DNA of 64,000 nt from the NCBI RefSeq assembly GCF_020906515.1, contig NC_085851.1, forward strand, positions 2,976,001-3,040,000, read 5' to 3'. This stretch comes from Vanrija pseudolonga (taxonomy: Eukaryota > Basidiomycota > Tremellomycetes > Trichosporonales > Trichosporonaceae). This document shows positions 46,062-57,820 of the stretch, piece after piece. The translations under genes were made by a program, and so were the position numbers. Position 1 is the stretch's first letter; each line of letters opens with the position of its first letter. The notes under the pieces were generated by a model. The model did no database searches. It was given only the letters and a program-made list of their open reading frames with translations, and was not told the origin of the DNA.

Positions 46062-48794
46062 AATTCAGGTGGTGGTTTCTGCGAGGTGGTGGAAAGGTGC
46101 GAACGGCGAGCGAGGGGGGAGGTAGTAACGAGCGTTTGGGGAAGAGGCGAAGCGTGTAGGTGTGTGTGTCGCCGGATGGAGCGGATTAGTGGAGCAAGAG
46201 CGTGTTATTGAAACAGACAAGATGGAGCTGCTGCCTGCTCCTGGTGGACGATGGGGGTGGTTGATGGCACGAGCTCGAGCAAAGACGACAGCGCTGGACG
46301 GACCCGTGGGCAGGTAAAGGGAGGCTGTTCCCACCCCCCGCGTAGCAAAACTCTGCTTCTTGCGGTCTGGCATGATCCGTGCGTCATGCTGTCGGTGGCA
46401 TGGAGAGGGGATTGGCGTTGTGTCGCCGGCTGGAGGGCTGTTGGTGGTGGTGGTGGCTGTGAACTGGTAGGCCTGCGGTGGTGGTGGTGGCACTGGTGGT
46501 GGCGTTGGCGCATGGCGTCGGCGTTCTTGTTCCCAGCATTGCACCGTCGGCCGGGAAGCCTGTAATCGTCTGCGCGTTAATGGAGTTTACCTCTAGTGAT
46601 GCGCGGGTGCGCGGGGGACGTGGTCGGTAAAAGGATGCCAACAGCGAGGGGATCAGTGCTGCTCGTGTCGGCCCGTGTTGTGGCTTGGCTGGTCCTTCCC
46701 TGCAACGCGCGGAACACGGCGGCGGCAACCTCGCTGTCCACCTGAACGCACTTTGCCCAGTCCGTCCGACTGGCGCAGACGACAGATCTGCAGTTGAGAA
46801 TCATCGAGATGCCCAAGCTCGTCTGGTCGAGCGACCTCACGGTGTGTGGGTGGAAGACTTTCGAGCACAGGCCTGCAGGCCGCCCACCAACGCGACGGGC
46901 AAAGGATAGATGCACCAGTTCCAAGTTTATGGCTCAGGTCCGGGTGGTTGCCACAATCAGCAACAAAGTCATTAGGCGAACCCTTGACTTTGTAGATTCC
47001 AGTCGACGAGGGTTTACGAGAGGAAGGTCGCATTGATGCTAGTGCTAGCTGCAGTCACAAGTGGTGCTGCACATCACCACCGGGGCCTGGACCTGACTGG
47101 ACTGGACTGGCACAACAATAGTCGCATAGTTGACCCCCGATTGCCATCACCAGTCGTCGCACGGGCCGCCTTCCCTGCTCCCTAGATACAAAGAGGCTCG
47201 TGTGCTCGACGCCACTCATGGCGGCGGCGCCGGAGGCGTCGTGGTGGCGTCCGCTCACTTTTGCCGACGACAACGACGACGACGAACACGACTAGGTCCT
47301 TTGAAGGAGTGAAGGTCCAAGCGTCACCTTGTCGGGCACACACGCGCCTGGCGACTTTTTTTGGCAGGCCTCAATTTGACAGCGACCAAGGCAACAGGGC
47401 TATTCACTTGGGCATGTCCATCACCCCCAGTGTTGGCTGCATGCAGACCCTTCTTCGGCCACCCCAGAGTGGAAAGCACATGGGTGGGGGCCAGTTTGCA
47501 TCTGGATTTGCACCAAAAGTTTACCTTCCATCGGCTGTGACCCGGTTGTGATGAGCATAACGGGATTCGGTTCAGAGGCAGTCACCTCGAGGTCAGTAAC
47601 ACGAGAGGTGGGCATTGTGCTTGGTGGTCGTCGCAGCGCTGTCTGTCGGTCTCTGGGGTGGTGGTCATTCTGAAACACGTCAGGTGTAACGCGGTTTGCA
47701 GGGCCCAAGGGAGGGAGAGCCCAGGGTTTGGTCAAAGCAGTCACGATCCACCCAACGACGGGTCAGGGGCAAAAAGCTCGACTTTCCCATCAAAGACGGT
47801 GCCGAATCTATCAGACGCGCCATCAAGCGCGAGACGAGCAGCAACGCGACAAGGGTAACAGGGAAGGACAAAAAAGAAACCAGGAACAGAGGTGTTTAGT
47901 GGAGGGCATGCAACTAGTAGAACGGCGACGGCGGTTCATTGTGCGACGAGGTGTAGGTGTGGGTGTCTGTCTCTCGTACACGGGGAGTAATGCAAGAGGG
48001 GGGGGGGCCCAGGCAGACACCGTGCGCGACACGACGCGCGTGCAACGCGAGATGAGAAGAAGAGCAAGCGGGCCTGTGGTTCTTCTCTGCCAGCACTCGA
48101 CGCGGGCGCGTTGAAGTGAGTGATTGTGGGGGCAGCTCTGCAGGGTCTGTATGAAACTAGGTAATCTTTGGCGTGCAGGAGGGTGGGGCCAAGAGCATGT
48201 GCACGCACAAAGTTGGAAACCGAGGAAGAAGAGGGTTGCACGTAGCGGCGTTTGCTACCAAGTCACTGGCAATGACCAAGTGTATGAATGCATATCTCTG
48301 TGCGCCGTAGCATCAGCAGCATCAGCATCGACAGCACCTACCTCTTGAGTGCATACATCGCGACCACCCCGCAGTGATTGAAACGCGGTCTGGAGCACCT
48401 AGGAACGCGGCCACAAACCTTGAATGGGCTGGGCCACCGACGCGGACGGCGCACCCACGACACAACGACCGACACGCCCGACCTCCTCCTCCTCCTCCAT
48501 CTCCCTGCCTCGTCTCTCCTTTGTCTCTCTCCTCGTCTCTTGCCGCAAACAATGACTTGATAGCATACACAGACTCCATTGTCCCCAGTCTTCTGCACGG
48601 CTATACGCATACGCATAGTGCCTGTACACTTGGAAACACGAAACGGCACACCTCGCAGACGATCCCCCTAGACCCCCCAAACGCGCCAGACACGACAGCT
48701 CCGACACACGACACGAACGGCTTGGCTCCCCCTCACGACACCACCCCCTCCTCCCCCCTCACGACGTACGCTCCCTGATATCAACACGGTCACC
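46062..48794. other. 2.7-kb gene-free interval
   Basis: No frame here shows family resemblance or consistent codon use. Seen: a GGT/TGG triplet-rich stretch at about 46440-46505, a CGA-rich run near 47263-47290, a ten-G run at 47998-48007, and CT-rich DNA at 48480-48540. It must hold the DUF6534 and SH3-TBC promoters; a long leader or a non-coding RNA is possible. Confidence 0.5.
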
Positions 48795-51700
48795 ATGAGA
48801 CGCCTAGAGAACAGAGAGATCAACGACCTGCATGCCCAGGCAGAGCGAGGTGGCCTCGGACAGGCCACTGCGTGAGTTGCGCTTCCTTCTCCATTGTTGA
48901 TGAGCTCCGCACTGACCTCTTGCGCGCCACCCAGCCTCGTCGATTGTGTCGCCGAAGGCCCCGACCAGCTCATGTTCATGGAAGGCGACACGCTTGTCGT
49001 TCTGCGCGACCTCGGAGACGAGCTCCTAGCCTTCTGCGAAGGCGAAGTCGGCTGGGTCAAGCGCGAGAACATTTCGTTCGACAACCTCGCCTCGACATCC
49101 AGCGCTCCCAGCTCGCCCAAGTCGTCCACATGTCTCGCGACCCCGAGCGACCTCTCGGCAACGTCCGGCCTCGTGCCCCAGAGCTTGCTGCTCGAGGACC
49201 ACGACTTTGCGCATGGGACGACGCTGCCGCTGGTTCCCAAGGCCAAGCCTCCGACCGCGGGGGACGCGTCAGAGTCGCCAAAACTAGACTCGTCCACCGA
49301 CCACCCCATTCCACCTCCCGCGCCTCTGTTAGATCAGGCGGCGGCGCCAACGCTTCCTACGCCAAATGCTTCTAGCCAGGAACAGGCCCCTCCGTCTTCC
49401 GACGCACAGAACTCGTCGGACCACCACTCCAGAACGGCATCTGATGCATCGAGCGCTACTGGCAGCTCGGTCTCCTATATCGGTCCACTTGTGATCGGCG
49501 GTCTTGGACCAAGACTGCAGCACGCCCAGGACGACTCTGACAATATCGGTGAGTGCGGGCTTAGTCGCGTGCACGAGGCCGTGTTGCTGACGAGTGGCAG
49601 ATGATGACCCCTCGACTCATACCTTCGGACGCTTCACAGGTCTGGGTGCCTTCTCGGCCCAGTCCCCCTTCCGAACCGGAGCCAACGCGCCGGTGCAGAC
49701 GGTTGCAGGTCGTATCGGCGTGTCGACCATCTCCCCAGCTCAGCGCCAATCCATGACGGTCGAGCAGTCGCGTCTCAGCCAGCTGCGTTTCAGCGACCTC
49801 CACGTGGACGGCAGTGTATTGCAGGGAGTTCTCCAGGAAGACGAAGAAGCGGAGGAGCAGCTCCAGGATCCCTTACCGGGTCGTGCGCGCTCCAAACCAG
49901 AAGCCTTAAATCTGCGAATGGGGCTCCCTGCAACCATTGCCGAGGACGCCGAGACTCCACGAGCGACTGAATCACCCAAGCCGCCCCCGCCTCAGGCTCT
50001 GCTTCCCACCGATCTGCCAGCCGTATCTGCTGTTGAAGATGCTGGCACCCTGACCACCCCAACCTCGGCGACCAAGGACTTCTTGTCGCTGCCGGCCTTC
50101 CCCGAACCTCACCTTACTCCGAGGCCTCTGCAAGCCGAACCACAGCGGGCCCAGGTGGACCCCAGCGTCACCGGACTCCCTGTTTCCGACTCTCCAAAGA
50201 GCGCCACCGCATTCTCTTTCCGCTTAGCATATGACGACCCCGACACAGACAGCGAAAGTGCCACCAACATTGCTCCTCCATTGATCAAGGCGACATCACC
50301 ACTGGCCGCTGACCCGGGGGCGTCGCTGCTTACCCCGCTCCAGATCCCTGATCAGCCTCTGCATCCTGGCCTGACACCATCGCCATCGATCGTGGACAGC
50401 TCGTCTTCGTTACAAACTGGATCGCCTGATTCGCGCGTAGACGCAGCCACTCAGCAGTTCTATGGCCTTGGCTATGCGCCACACGTCGCCAGTGGACCCG
50501 TTGCGTCCTCACCAATCAGTGAAGCATCCGACAGGTCACTTGACGCCTCGAGGTCTCCCCAACGCAACGGCGAAGCAGGTGCCCGCAGACGTGGCATGAT
50601 TGTCGGAGGTCCCGGAGCTCAGAGGCCACCATTCGGAGGCCCTCTGCCTCAGCCTTCGTTCGGTCCCAGTTTACAACACCAACCCCACACAGCTTTCAAT
50701 GGTATCGCTCCGGGAGACATGATTCCTACTCAGAGCCGGTGGTCTCCATCCACGGAGACACCTCGTCGGGGAACAGTGCCCAACTCGAAGGGCTTGCCCC
50801 CAAGCCACCCGGCTCAGCGGTTTGCAACAACTGGCGAGGTCTTCCCGACTGCTTCTTCCTCTAATGGTCATGGCTCACCGACCTCCAACCCGCCAAAGCC
50901 CTACGGTGGACAGTATCTCCCCACACGGCAGGCCTCGTTGACCATGTCGTCCAACTCTCATTCCTCGCACCAATCACATTCTGGGGGTTCACACCTGTCT
51001 GCTGCGCAACAGTACGCCAACTCTCAGTTATCCGCTGCTCAGCAGTTTGCCAAAATGGCGCGCAACGCTTCAAACTCCAAGTCGCCCAGCCCCCCACCGG
51101 GGGTCCCTTCAAGGAGTCCGCTGTCTGCTGGATCTACAGACAGCCACGAGGCGACTGCACCTTTCGCGGGAGCTCCCCGTGCCAGGTCGCGGTCCTTCTC
51201 CTCTACGATCTCCAAAGCTGTTCAGAGGCACGGTAGCGGCGGAGGCAGTAGCGGTCAGACAGTCCGCAAGGCCAGCATGCCTGTGCCTTCCCTCACGGGA
51301 CAGCTGGATCCGCGCCAACCTCTCAATCGAAGCAACTACCAGACGAACGCACCGCCGCCGCACTTCCAAGCCATGCCGCCGTCTGCCTACCTTCAGCAGC
51401 AGGCCCCCTGGCAGAACGACCTGAATCGGCACGCCGCCGACAAGTCGCATCATGCAGCCAAAGAGTCCCAGTCTGACCACGGATCTGTTCAATCGGTGCA
51501 CCACGTGCCGCTGGGCAAACATGGCGAGCCAGTCATGCCGCACTTCGCCAGGGGCCACAGCCACAGCAGCAGCACAGCGTCGTCGCCTCCTCGCCAAGGC
51601 AGGGCCCCGCTCCACCCACCAGTCTCGTACCGTGACTTTGCGGACCCGACTGTCAGCGCCGACGGCATCGAGTTTGAGATTATTCAGCCCCGCAAGCCAT

Positions 51701-52947
51701 CTAATGGTCCACCTGCGATCAGGTTGTCACTCGAGTCAGCTGGCCTGGGCATCCTTAGTGGATCTGAACGAGAGTCGCTGGACAGCGGAAATCACGCACA
51801 GTCGATGGAGACGGACGAGTGGGGTTTCTTGAAGCGCTCCACGCCTACGCCTGCCATCTTCCAGTCGCGTGTGCCTCCCGCAGAAGTACGGGCGGCCGAA
51901 CAGAAATGGGTGAGGACTTGAGGACTTGAGTGACCCGGGGGCCATGGGATTCATGCTGACATACTTAGCTGGACATCATCACCAAGCCCCTTCATCACGG
52001 ACAGCAAGCCCCCAAGAAGGTTCGCCGCATGGTCATCGAGCAGGGGATCCCGGCCAGTCTCCGTGGCAAGGTTTGGGGTTGGCTCATGTCCAATGGCCAG
52101 TCGGGCCGCGTCAACTTCCTATTCCAGACGCTCCTCACCGACGAAACGACGGCTTTCGACGAGCAAATTTCCAAAGACGTCTCTCAGGTGTACAAGGACC
52201 ACTCTGCATTCGTTGGTCCGAAATCGACCGGCCAGCAAGATCTGCGTACACTTCTCCGGGCGTTTATGAACTTTGCCCCAGACGGATACCGCACCGAAAT
52301 CGCGCAGATTGGAGGCGCCCTGCTCATCCACGCCGTAGTTGAGGATGCCTTCTGGCTCCTGGCTGGACTGTTCAACGGTGTCCTCAAGACGTACTACGTC
52401 AAGGACCGCGGGGCTTTTAGCGTCGACCTGCATGTGTTTGCTGGTATCTTGCAAGGCAGCGAGCCCAAGATTGCCAAGTTGTTCCGTGATCTGGGGATTG
52501 CGCGTGAGTGGAGTGTCTCGTGACATCTTTGGGTTTGTGCTGATGGTTCGAAGCACACCATTACCTGGAGCAGTGGTGGACGGCACTGTTCATCCGATCT
52601 CTCCCGTGGCCGACTGTCTTGCGCTTCCTTGACGCTGTCATTTCTGAAGGTGAGCTGAGCGTTTCCATAAGCGCATCTTGGTTCTGACCGATCTAGGCCC
52701 GCGATACATCCTCATTGGATCGCTCTCGGTCCTCACATTGTCGCGCGAGCGACTATTGGCCTTGCCGAAGACGCCCCAGGTGGTGTTGGGCTACCTGCGC
52801 AACCTGCCCCAGGACAGCCTGCTACTTCCCGATACGTTTATGCGGGCCTGCGAAGAAGTCAAGCTGCGTGATGACGATCTCAAGAAGCTTCGTGCCAGTG
52901 TCAAGGAGCAGTTGATGCTCTCCGGTGGTGGGCATGGAGGCGTTTGA
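48795..52947 (+). CDS. SH3 + TBC (Rab GTPase-activating) protein
   Basis: Six exons (48795-48871, 48935-49548, 49601-51909, 51969-52503, 52554-52649, 52697-52947). Near the N-terminus is an SH3 domain: CVAEGPDQLMFMEGDTLVVL, then EGEVGWVKRENI. Some 900 residues of Ser/Pro/Gln-rich disorder follow. The TBC domain is C-terminal: RRMVIEQGIPASLRGKVWGW, DLRTLLRAFMNFAPD, GGALLIHAVVEDAFWLL and LPWPTVLRFLDAVISEGPRY. The IPxxLRGxVW arginine finger is present as IPASLRGKVW. The expected glutamine-finger YxQ block is altered to FAPDGYRTEIAQIGG, so GAP activity is likely but not assured. It probably acts in membrane traffic or at an SH3-ligand site; no named orthologue was recognised. Confidence 0.85.
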
Positions 52948-53851
52948 GCGGTTTGTTTACACTTTGTGGGTGGAGCCCCGATTCGGCTTCCCGTGATATC
53001 TGTCCACGGCCAGGCGGCGCAGTCCGCCCTCCCCTGTTAAAATACTGTGCCATGCACAACCAAATGCATCGTTGTAACATGGTTACGTGGTTAACCAGTC
53101 ATGTGATCGCCTGCGACCATGTGAGTTATGCGGAAGGCCTATTGATGAAGCGAGGCCAGTCGCTCTAGTCGAGACCTCGAGGAATGCAGCAATTGGAGTG
53201 ATTTGCTGCGCTCGTGTTGTGATTTGCTCACGACTAAAAACGTGCCTGCGTGATCATTTTTGGCTCATCTGGGCCATCTCGGAGGCTCGGATGCTGCTGC
53301 CTACCTGCAGCTCCGGCTGTTGCTCTGCCGCTCTGCCCGTTGTGCATCCTCGCTCCTGCGTGCAGTGCAGCGGCTCCTCTGCTCCTCTGCCCCTCTACCG
53401 CCCCTTCCCTTCGTCTCCTTTGCCGTCATTCTTCTGGCCCCCTCGCACTGCCAGCTGCCAGCCAGCCAGCCAGTGCAAGTCGTTTGCGACGGAAGAGGGA
53501 AGACGAAGGGGGGCCAGATGCAACCCACCCACCCAGCCAACCGATTCCATTCAATCCTATTTTGAGCAGGGCGGCGACGACAAGCCATTTTTGTGTGTCG
53601 CCCATCAAAACTAAGAACTTACCACCCAACCATGCTGCACTCTTCCTCGGTTCGCACGAAGACCTCGACAACCAAGACAGCGACATCGACACTGTAGACT
53701 ACTCGCACCCCCCCATCACATCCTCGGCCAGTCCCATCTCGCCCCCATTCCACCCACTTATGGTCCCCGCCGTAACCACCTGCCGTTGCCCAGAGCAGTC
53801 GCCGACGCCGACGCCGATCCCGACTAGCAACACCCGGGACGTAGCAGGACC
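52948..53851. other. Intergenic upstream of the CorA-like gene
   Basis: 904 bp with pyrimidine-rich DNA (53300-53500) and CCAG repeats near 53460. I see no supported gene. Confidence 0.5.
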
Positions 53852-56800
53852 ATGAGCGGCAACCACAACCAGGACCCCACTGCGGGCGGGGGCACGCCAC
53901 GCCTCGCCCTCTCCATCCTCACAACTACGGGCGATGCGCCCGAGACGCCGCTGACAACAACCCGCTTCGCGCCGCCGCCGGCCGTGGTGCGCACGTCGCC
54001 GCGGCTGAGTGCGCGGCCGCCCAACTCGCCCATGATCAGCGGCAAGAGCCCCCGCATCAGCGGCAAGCATGGGCGGAGCGCGAGCGGCGTGCGAGGCGGC
54101 GGGGGCGGGGGCAGCGGTGCGCCGCCGACGCCGATCCTCTCGCACGCGCACTCGCCCGCCCTGCCGCCCAACGACATCCCCATCCCGCCCGACCAGCCCG
54201 AGTTCGCAGAGCTCCTCACGCCCGCGCAGCTGCAGAAGCGCAAGCGCGCCCGCGTGCACGGCACGCTCGGCACGGGGCTGGGCACGTTCGCCGGCCTGCC
54301 GGTGCTCGAGGGCCCGAGCCGGCTCGGATTCACGACGCACAATGGCGATCTGTACCGCGGCGCCGTGGCCGACCCCAACGCCGGACAGGAGCCCGAGGAA
54401 GACAACGAGGACGCGCTGAGTGTCAGCTCGCGCACGTCGACGTCCAGCTCTTGGTCCTGGGGCAGTGGAAACCTCGAACGTGGTCGCCGTGCGACGATGG
54501 GCGTTGTGCGTCGTGTCGGAGAGGCCATCGGTGTGCGGAGAGGGAGCCACACGTCCCACTCGAGCGGGGCGAGCACGAATTCGACGGATAGCGATAGTGA
54601 CAATGACGGCGCGACGTCCCGGTTCAGCAGGTTCGGCCGCGCGCTCACCCGCACCATGTCGAGGGCGGGCACCGAGGCGTCGACGGACCGCCCGAGGCGA
54701 GTGTACAAGCCGCGTAGGCGAGAGTTTACGCTCGTGCTGCCGCCCGAGCCGAGCACGTTGCACCCGGCGGACAAGCAGCAGGAGTTTATGCCGCTCGACG
54801 TGAGCGTGCCGGGGACGCCGGCCGAGTCGGAGCGGGTCATTACCACGCCTGTGCTGCCGCCTATTCTCGAGGCGATCCGCGCCGCGCGCGCCCAGTCAGG
54901 CCACGGCGGGGTGGGTAGCGAGCCTGTCGTGGCCTCGTCTCACAACCTGCCGATTCATAACGTGCCGGTGCGGAGGGGCGGCTCGGGGCCTGGACGGCTG
55001 CGCGCTGCCCCGCCCCACCCGTTCGCGCCGCCGCCGGTCCCCCGCCCCGCGCTTCAGCGCGGTCATTCACACACGCACACACTCAGCCGAGTCGACGCGC
55101 TCCGCGCGCAGGCTGGCACGGGCGTCGTGCGGCCCAAGTCGGCGTCGGACCTGCTCGGCCTCGCTGCTACGCCAAAGTCGGCTTCGGACCTGCTTGGCTT
55201 GGCCAAGTCGCCGACGGCTTCGACGTTTGGGTTCGATAACGACGACGGCATCCCCACCCAGGCGCCAGTCCTTGGGCCAGAGCTAACGACGATCCCGTCG
55301 CCGACTCCGACGGCGCGTGAGAAGCCCAAGGCGTGTATCCCACCTTGGTGGCTCGATGTTTCGTGCCCGAACTGGAAGGACCTGCGCGACATTGGCGAGC
55401 TGCTCGGCCTGCACCCGCTTACGCTGGAAGACGTCCTGCACCAGGACCCGCGCGAGAAGCTGGACACATACGACAAGCTGGGCTACTACTTTGTCGTTGT
55501 TCGCGCCCTCGATGAGCAGTACTTCAAGTACACTCCTGGCTCCAACACTGCGCCGCCTGGGCCACCGGGGTCAGAGTTCGTACCTGCCAATGACTCGGCA
55601 CGACGCGCCGCAAGCGAGGCGCAAAAGAAGGACCGCCGCCGCTCAGGCTGGGGCTTTGGCCGCTCCACCGGCCATCTGGCGCGCAAGACGGGCGAGAAGG
55701 TCGAGATTGTCGAAGACAACCCAGGCAAGGAAGGTATCGAGGGCGTGGGTGTCGGCGGCGTCAACATGTACCTCGTCGTGTTCTCTGACGGCATTGTCAC
55801 GGTGAGTCAACACCTGCTGTTCTCAAGCTGACATGCAGTTCCACTACGACGACGTTAGCAAGCACACAAAGAGAGTCCTCAGCCGCCTTCTCAGTAACCC
55901 TGGACAGGGCCACTCGTCCGACTGGATCGCCCACGGCCTTCTAGACTCGATCGTTGACGCGTTCTTCCCGCTCGCCGGCTATGTCGACGGGGCTGTCGAC
56001 GATCTCGACGCGCTCACGGTTGACCCCACGCGGGATCCGCGCGACCCACAGCCGTTGCCCCACCCCAACATTGAGGTTGCGTCGCCAGCAGACGCGCCGT
56101 ATGCGCCGCATGTGGAGGACGGCGAGAACGAGTGGATCGAGCTGCAGGAGAAGAAGGCGCAGATCGCTACAGCTGGGCTGCGTAACCGCGCCCACAAGCG
56201 CACTCCGACGTCACGCGTTCTGGCAAGGACCCGTGCCGTGACACAGGCAGCCGTCTCGCATGTCCACAAGCCCAAGGTCCGGCGCAAGCCCGAGACGACG
56301 ACCCAGTATGTCATCCTCGGCCTGACGTACGTCAAGCTCTTCTTCTTCCCCACGGCGTCGGCGCGTCGGCACCACGTCGCGGCCCATCGCGAGGATGTGT
56401 TCGACCGGTCTACCATGCTGCGCAGCATGACTGACATGCGCCGCCTCGTGTCTGGCCTCAGCCGCCTGCTCCACGGCAAGCAGTCCGTCGTTGCGAGCAT
56501 GCTCAAGCGCGCCGGCGAGAGCGGCAATGACGTCGAAGCGTACCTGTCCGACGTCAACGACCATATTCTTCTCCTCCAGACGTCATTCTATCACTACGAC
56601 TATATCCTCTCGCACTGCCAGCCGGCGTACATGTCCTACCTGCGTGTGGCCAACGCCCTGTCGCGTGGCAGTACCGATATCCTCATTCTCTCGCTGTCTG
56701 TCGTCACCGTCGGTATCCTGCCCATGCAGGTCTTGGTCGGTGAGTGGGCTGGATCCATAAAGTTCTTGTGCTCTACTGACACGTCACTAGGCATGTTCTC

Positions 56801-57029
56801 TCTGAACGTCCACATGCCGTGCAACGGCGACCGCCAGCACCACAGGCGCGCCGACGGCTCTCCGTCGCCTTATAACGTCTTTGGCATGATTGTCGCCGGC
56901 ACGGTGCTCATCAGCTGCATTGTAGTGCTGCTCATCCGCTACTGGCGATACCGTGCCCGTAAAAAGTGGTCCCAGATCCGCGGTGCCGACGTGCCCGAGC
57001 CTTGGAGCGCGTTCTGGGGATGGGAGTAG
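53852..57029 (+). CDS. CorA-like Mg2+ transporter (Alr/Mnr2-type)
   Basis: Three exons (53852-55801, 55839-56739, 56791-57029), 1029 aa. Disordered N-terminal half rich in Ser/Gly/Arg. The CorA cytosolic domain starts near residue 490 with PPWWLDVSCPNWKDLRDIGE, LLGLHPLTLEDVLHQDPREK and LDTYDKLGYYFVVVRAL; FHYDDVSKHTKRVLSRLL opens exon 2. Two C-terminal TM segments are STDILILSLSVVTVGILPMQ and FGMIVAGTVLISCIVVLLIR, with a short basic tail. The pore-loop region after TM1, normally Gly-Met-Asn, reads GMFSLNVHMP across the last intron. A stretch of about 60 residues unique to this type separates TYDKLGYYF from FHYDD. Plasma versus vacuolar membrane cannot be decided. Confidence 0.88.
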
Positions 57030-57289
57030 CCGCGGCGCGGCGAGGCCAGCTACGAACGGATCATTTTCTCACAGTTTCCTGGTTTTTCTTCTTTTCATTG
57101 CATAACACAACAACAATCACAGCATCATAGATGGATATCAGCATAGGCAATCGCATAATTCGGGATGAATCGGTGTGTACATGGGCGTAAGGACGAGTTG
57201 GAGGAGGAGAGGAAGGAAGCTGGGGATATTCGTTTGGACGGAGGAGGAAGGCTCTTACACCACTTGCCCCCTTTCATTTCGTTGTTCTG

Positions 57290-57375
57290 GGGCGTGTAGC
57301 TCAGTTGGTAGAGCGTGTCATTAGCACTGTTCCACCTAGTTGACAAGGTCTTTGGTTCGATTCCTAACTCGTCCA
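57290..57375 (+). tRNA. tRNA-Ala (anticodon AGC) with 13-nt intron
   Basis: The cloverleaf is visible: acceptor GGGCGTG with CTCGTCC, D arm GCTC/GAGC with AGTTGGTA loop, anticodon stem TGTCA/TGACA, T loop TTCGATT. The anticodon AGC is at 57323-57325. A 13-nt intron (57327-57339) follows position 37. The G3-U70 pair, the alanine identity element, is present. Two mismatches (acceptor T6:T67 and T-stem T51:T63) are seen. Internal A and B boxes are intact. Confidence 0.93.
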
Positions 57376-57385
57376 GTTACAAACA

Positions 57386-57390
57386 TTTTT
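57386..57390 (+). terminator. RNA polymerase III T5 terminator
   Basis: Run of five T starting 11 bases after the discriminator base of tRNA-Ala. Confidence 0.8.
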
Positions 57391-57820
57391 GGGGTAGTGC
57401 GGGCGGTGGGCCAGAGTAGGGAGGGAGAGGGAAGGCGGAGCAGTTGTCGTCGTCACGTAAAAGTAAGCGATGAGCAAGTGGCTCTCTCATGCAAGCTCTC
57501 TCTGCACGTACTGTAGCAGCCGTCGCGAGGCCGCTTGCATCGCACGCGCCGGGCCGGTATCGTGGCCCCAAAGATACAGACCGAGGAGAAGTGGGCCGGC
57601 CGTCTCCGCGCTGACCGACCGCCGCCCGCCCAAGCTGCGGCGGTAAGCCCAGCGACGCTTAACCGCCGCCTCTGCCAGTGCTGCTTGCTGCTTCCCTCCC
57701 AGCCCCCGCCCGGCCCAAGTTTCCGCCCCACCTCCACCACCACCACCCTCACCTGTTTATCCACTCCATTTCCACCTCGCCACATCGCACACACGCACAC
57801 AGCGGACGGAACGGGACGCA
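57391..57820. other. Intergenic between tRNA-Ala and NAA25
   Basis: 430 bp holding the NAA25 promoter and leader, ending CACACAC-rich. No other feature is seen. Confidence 0.5.
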
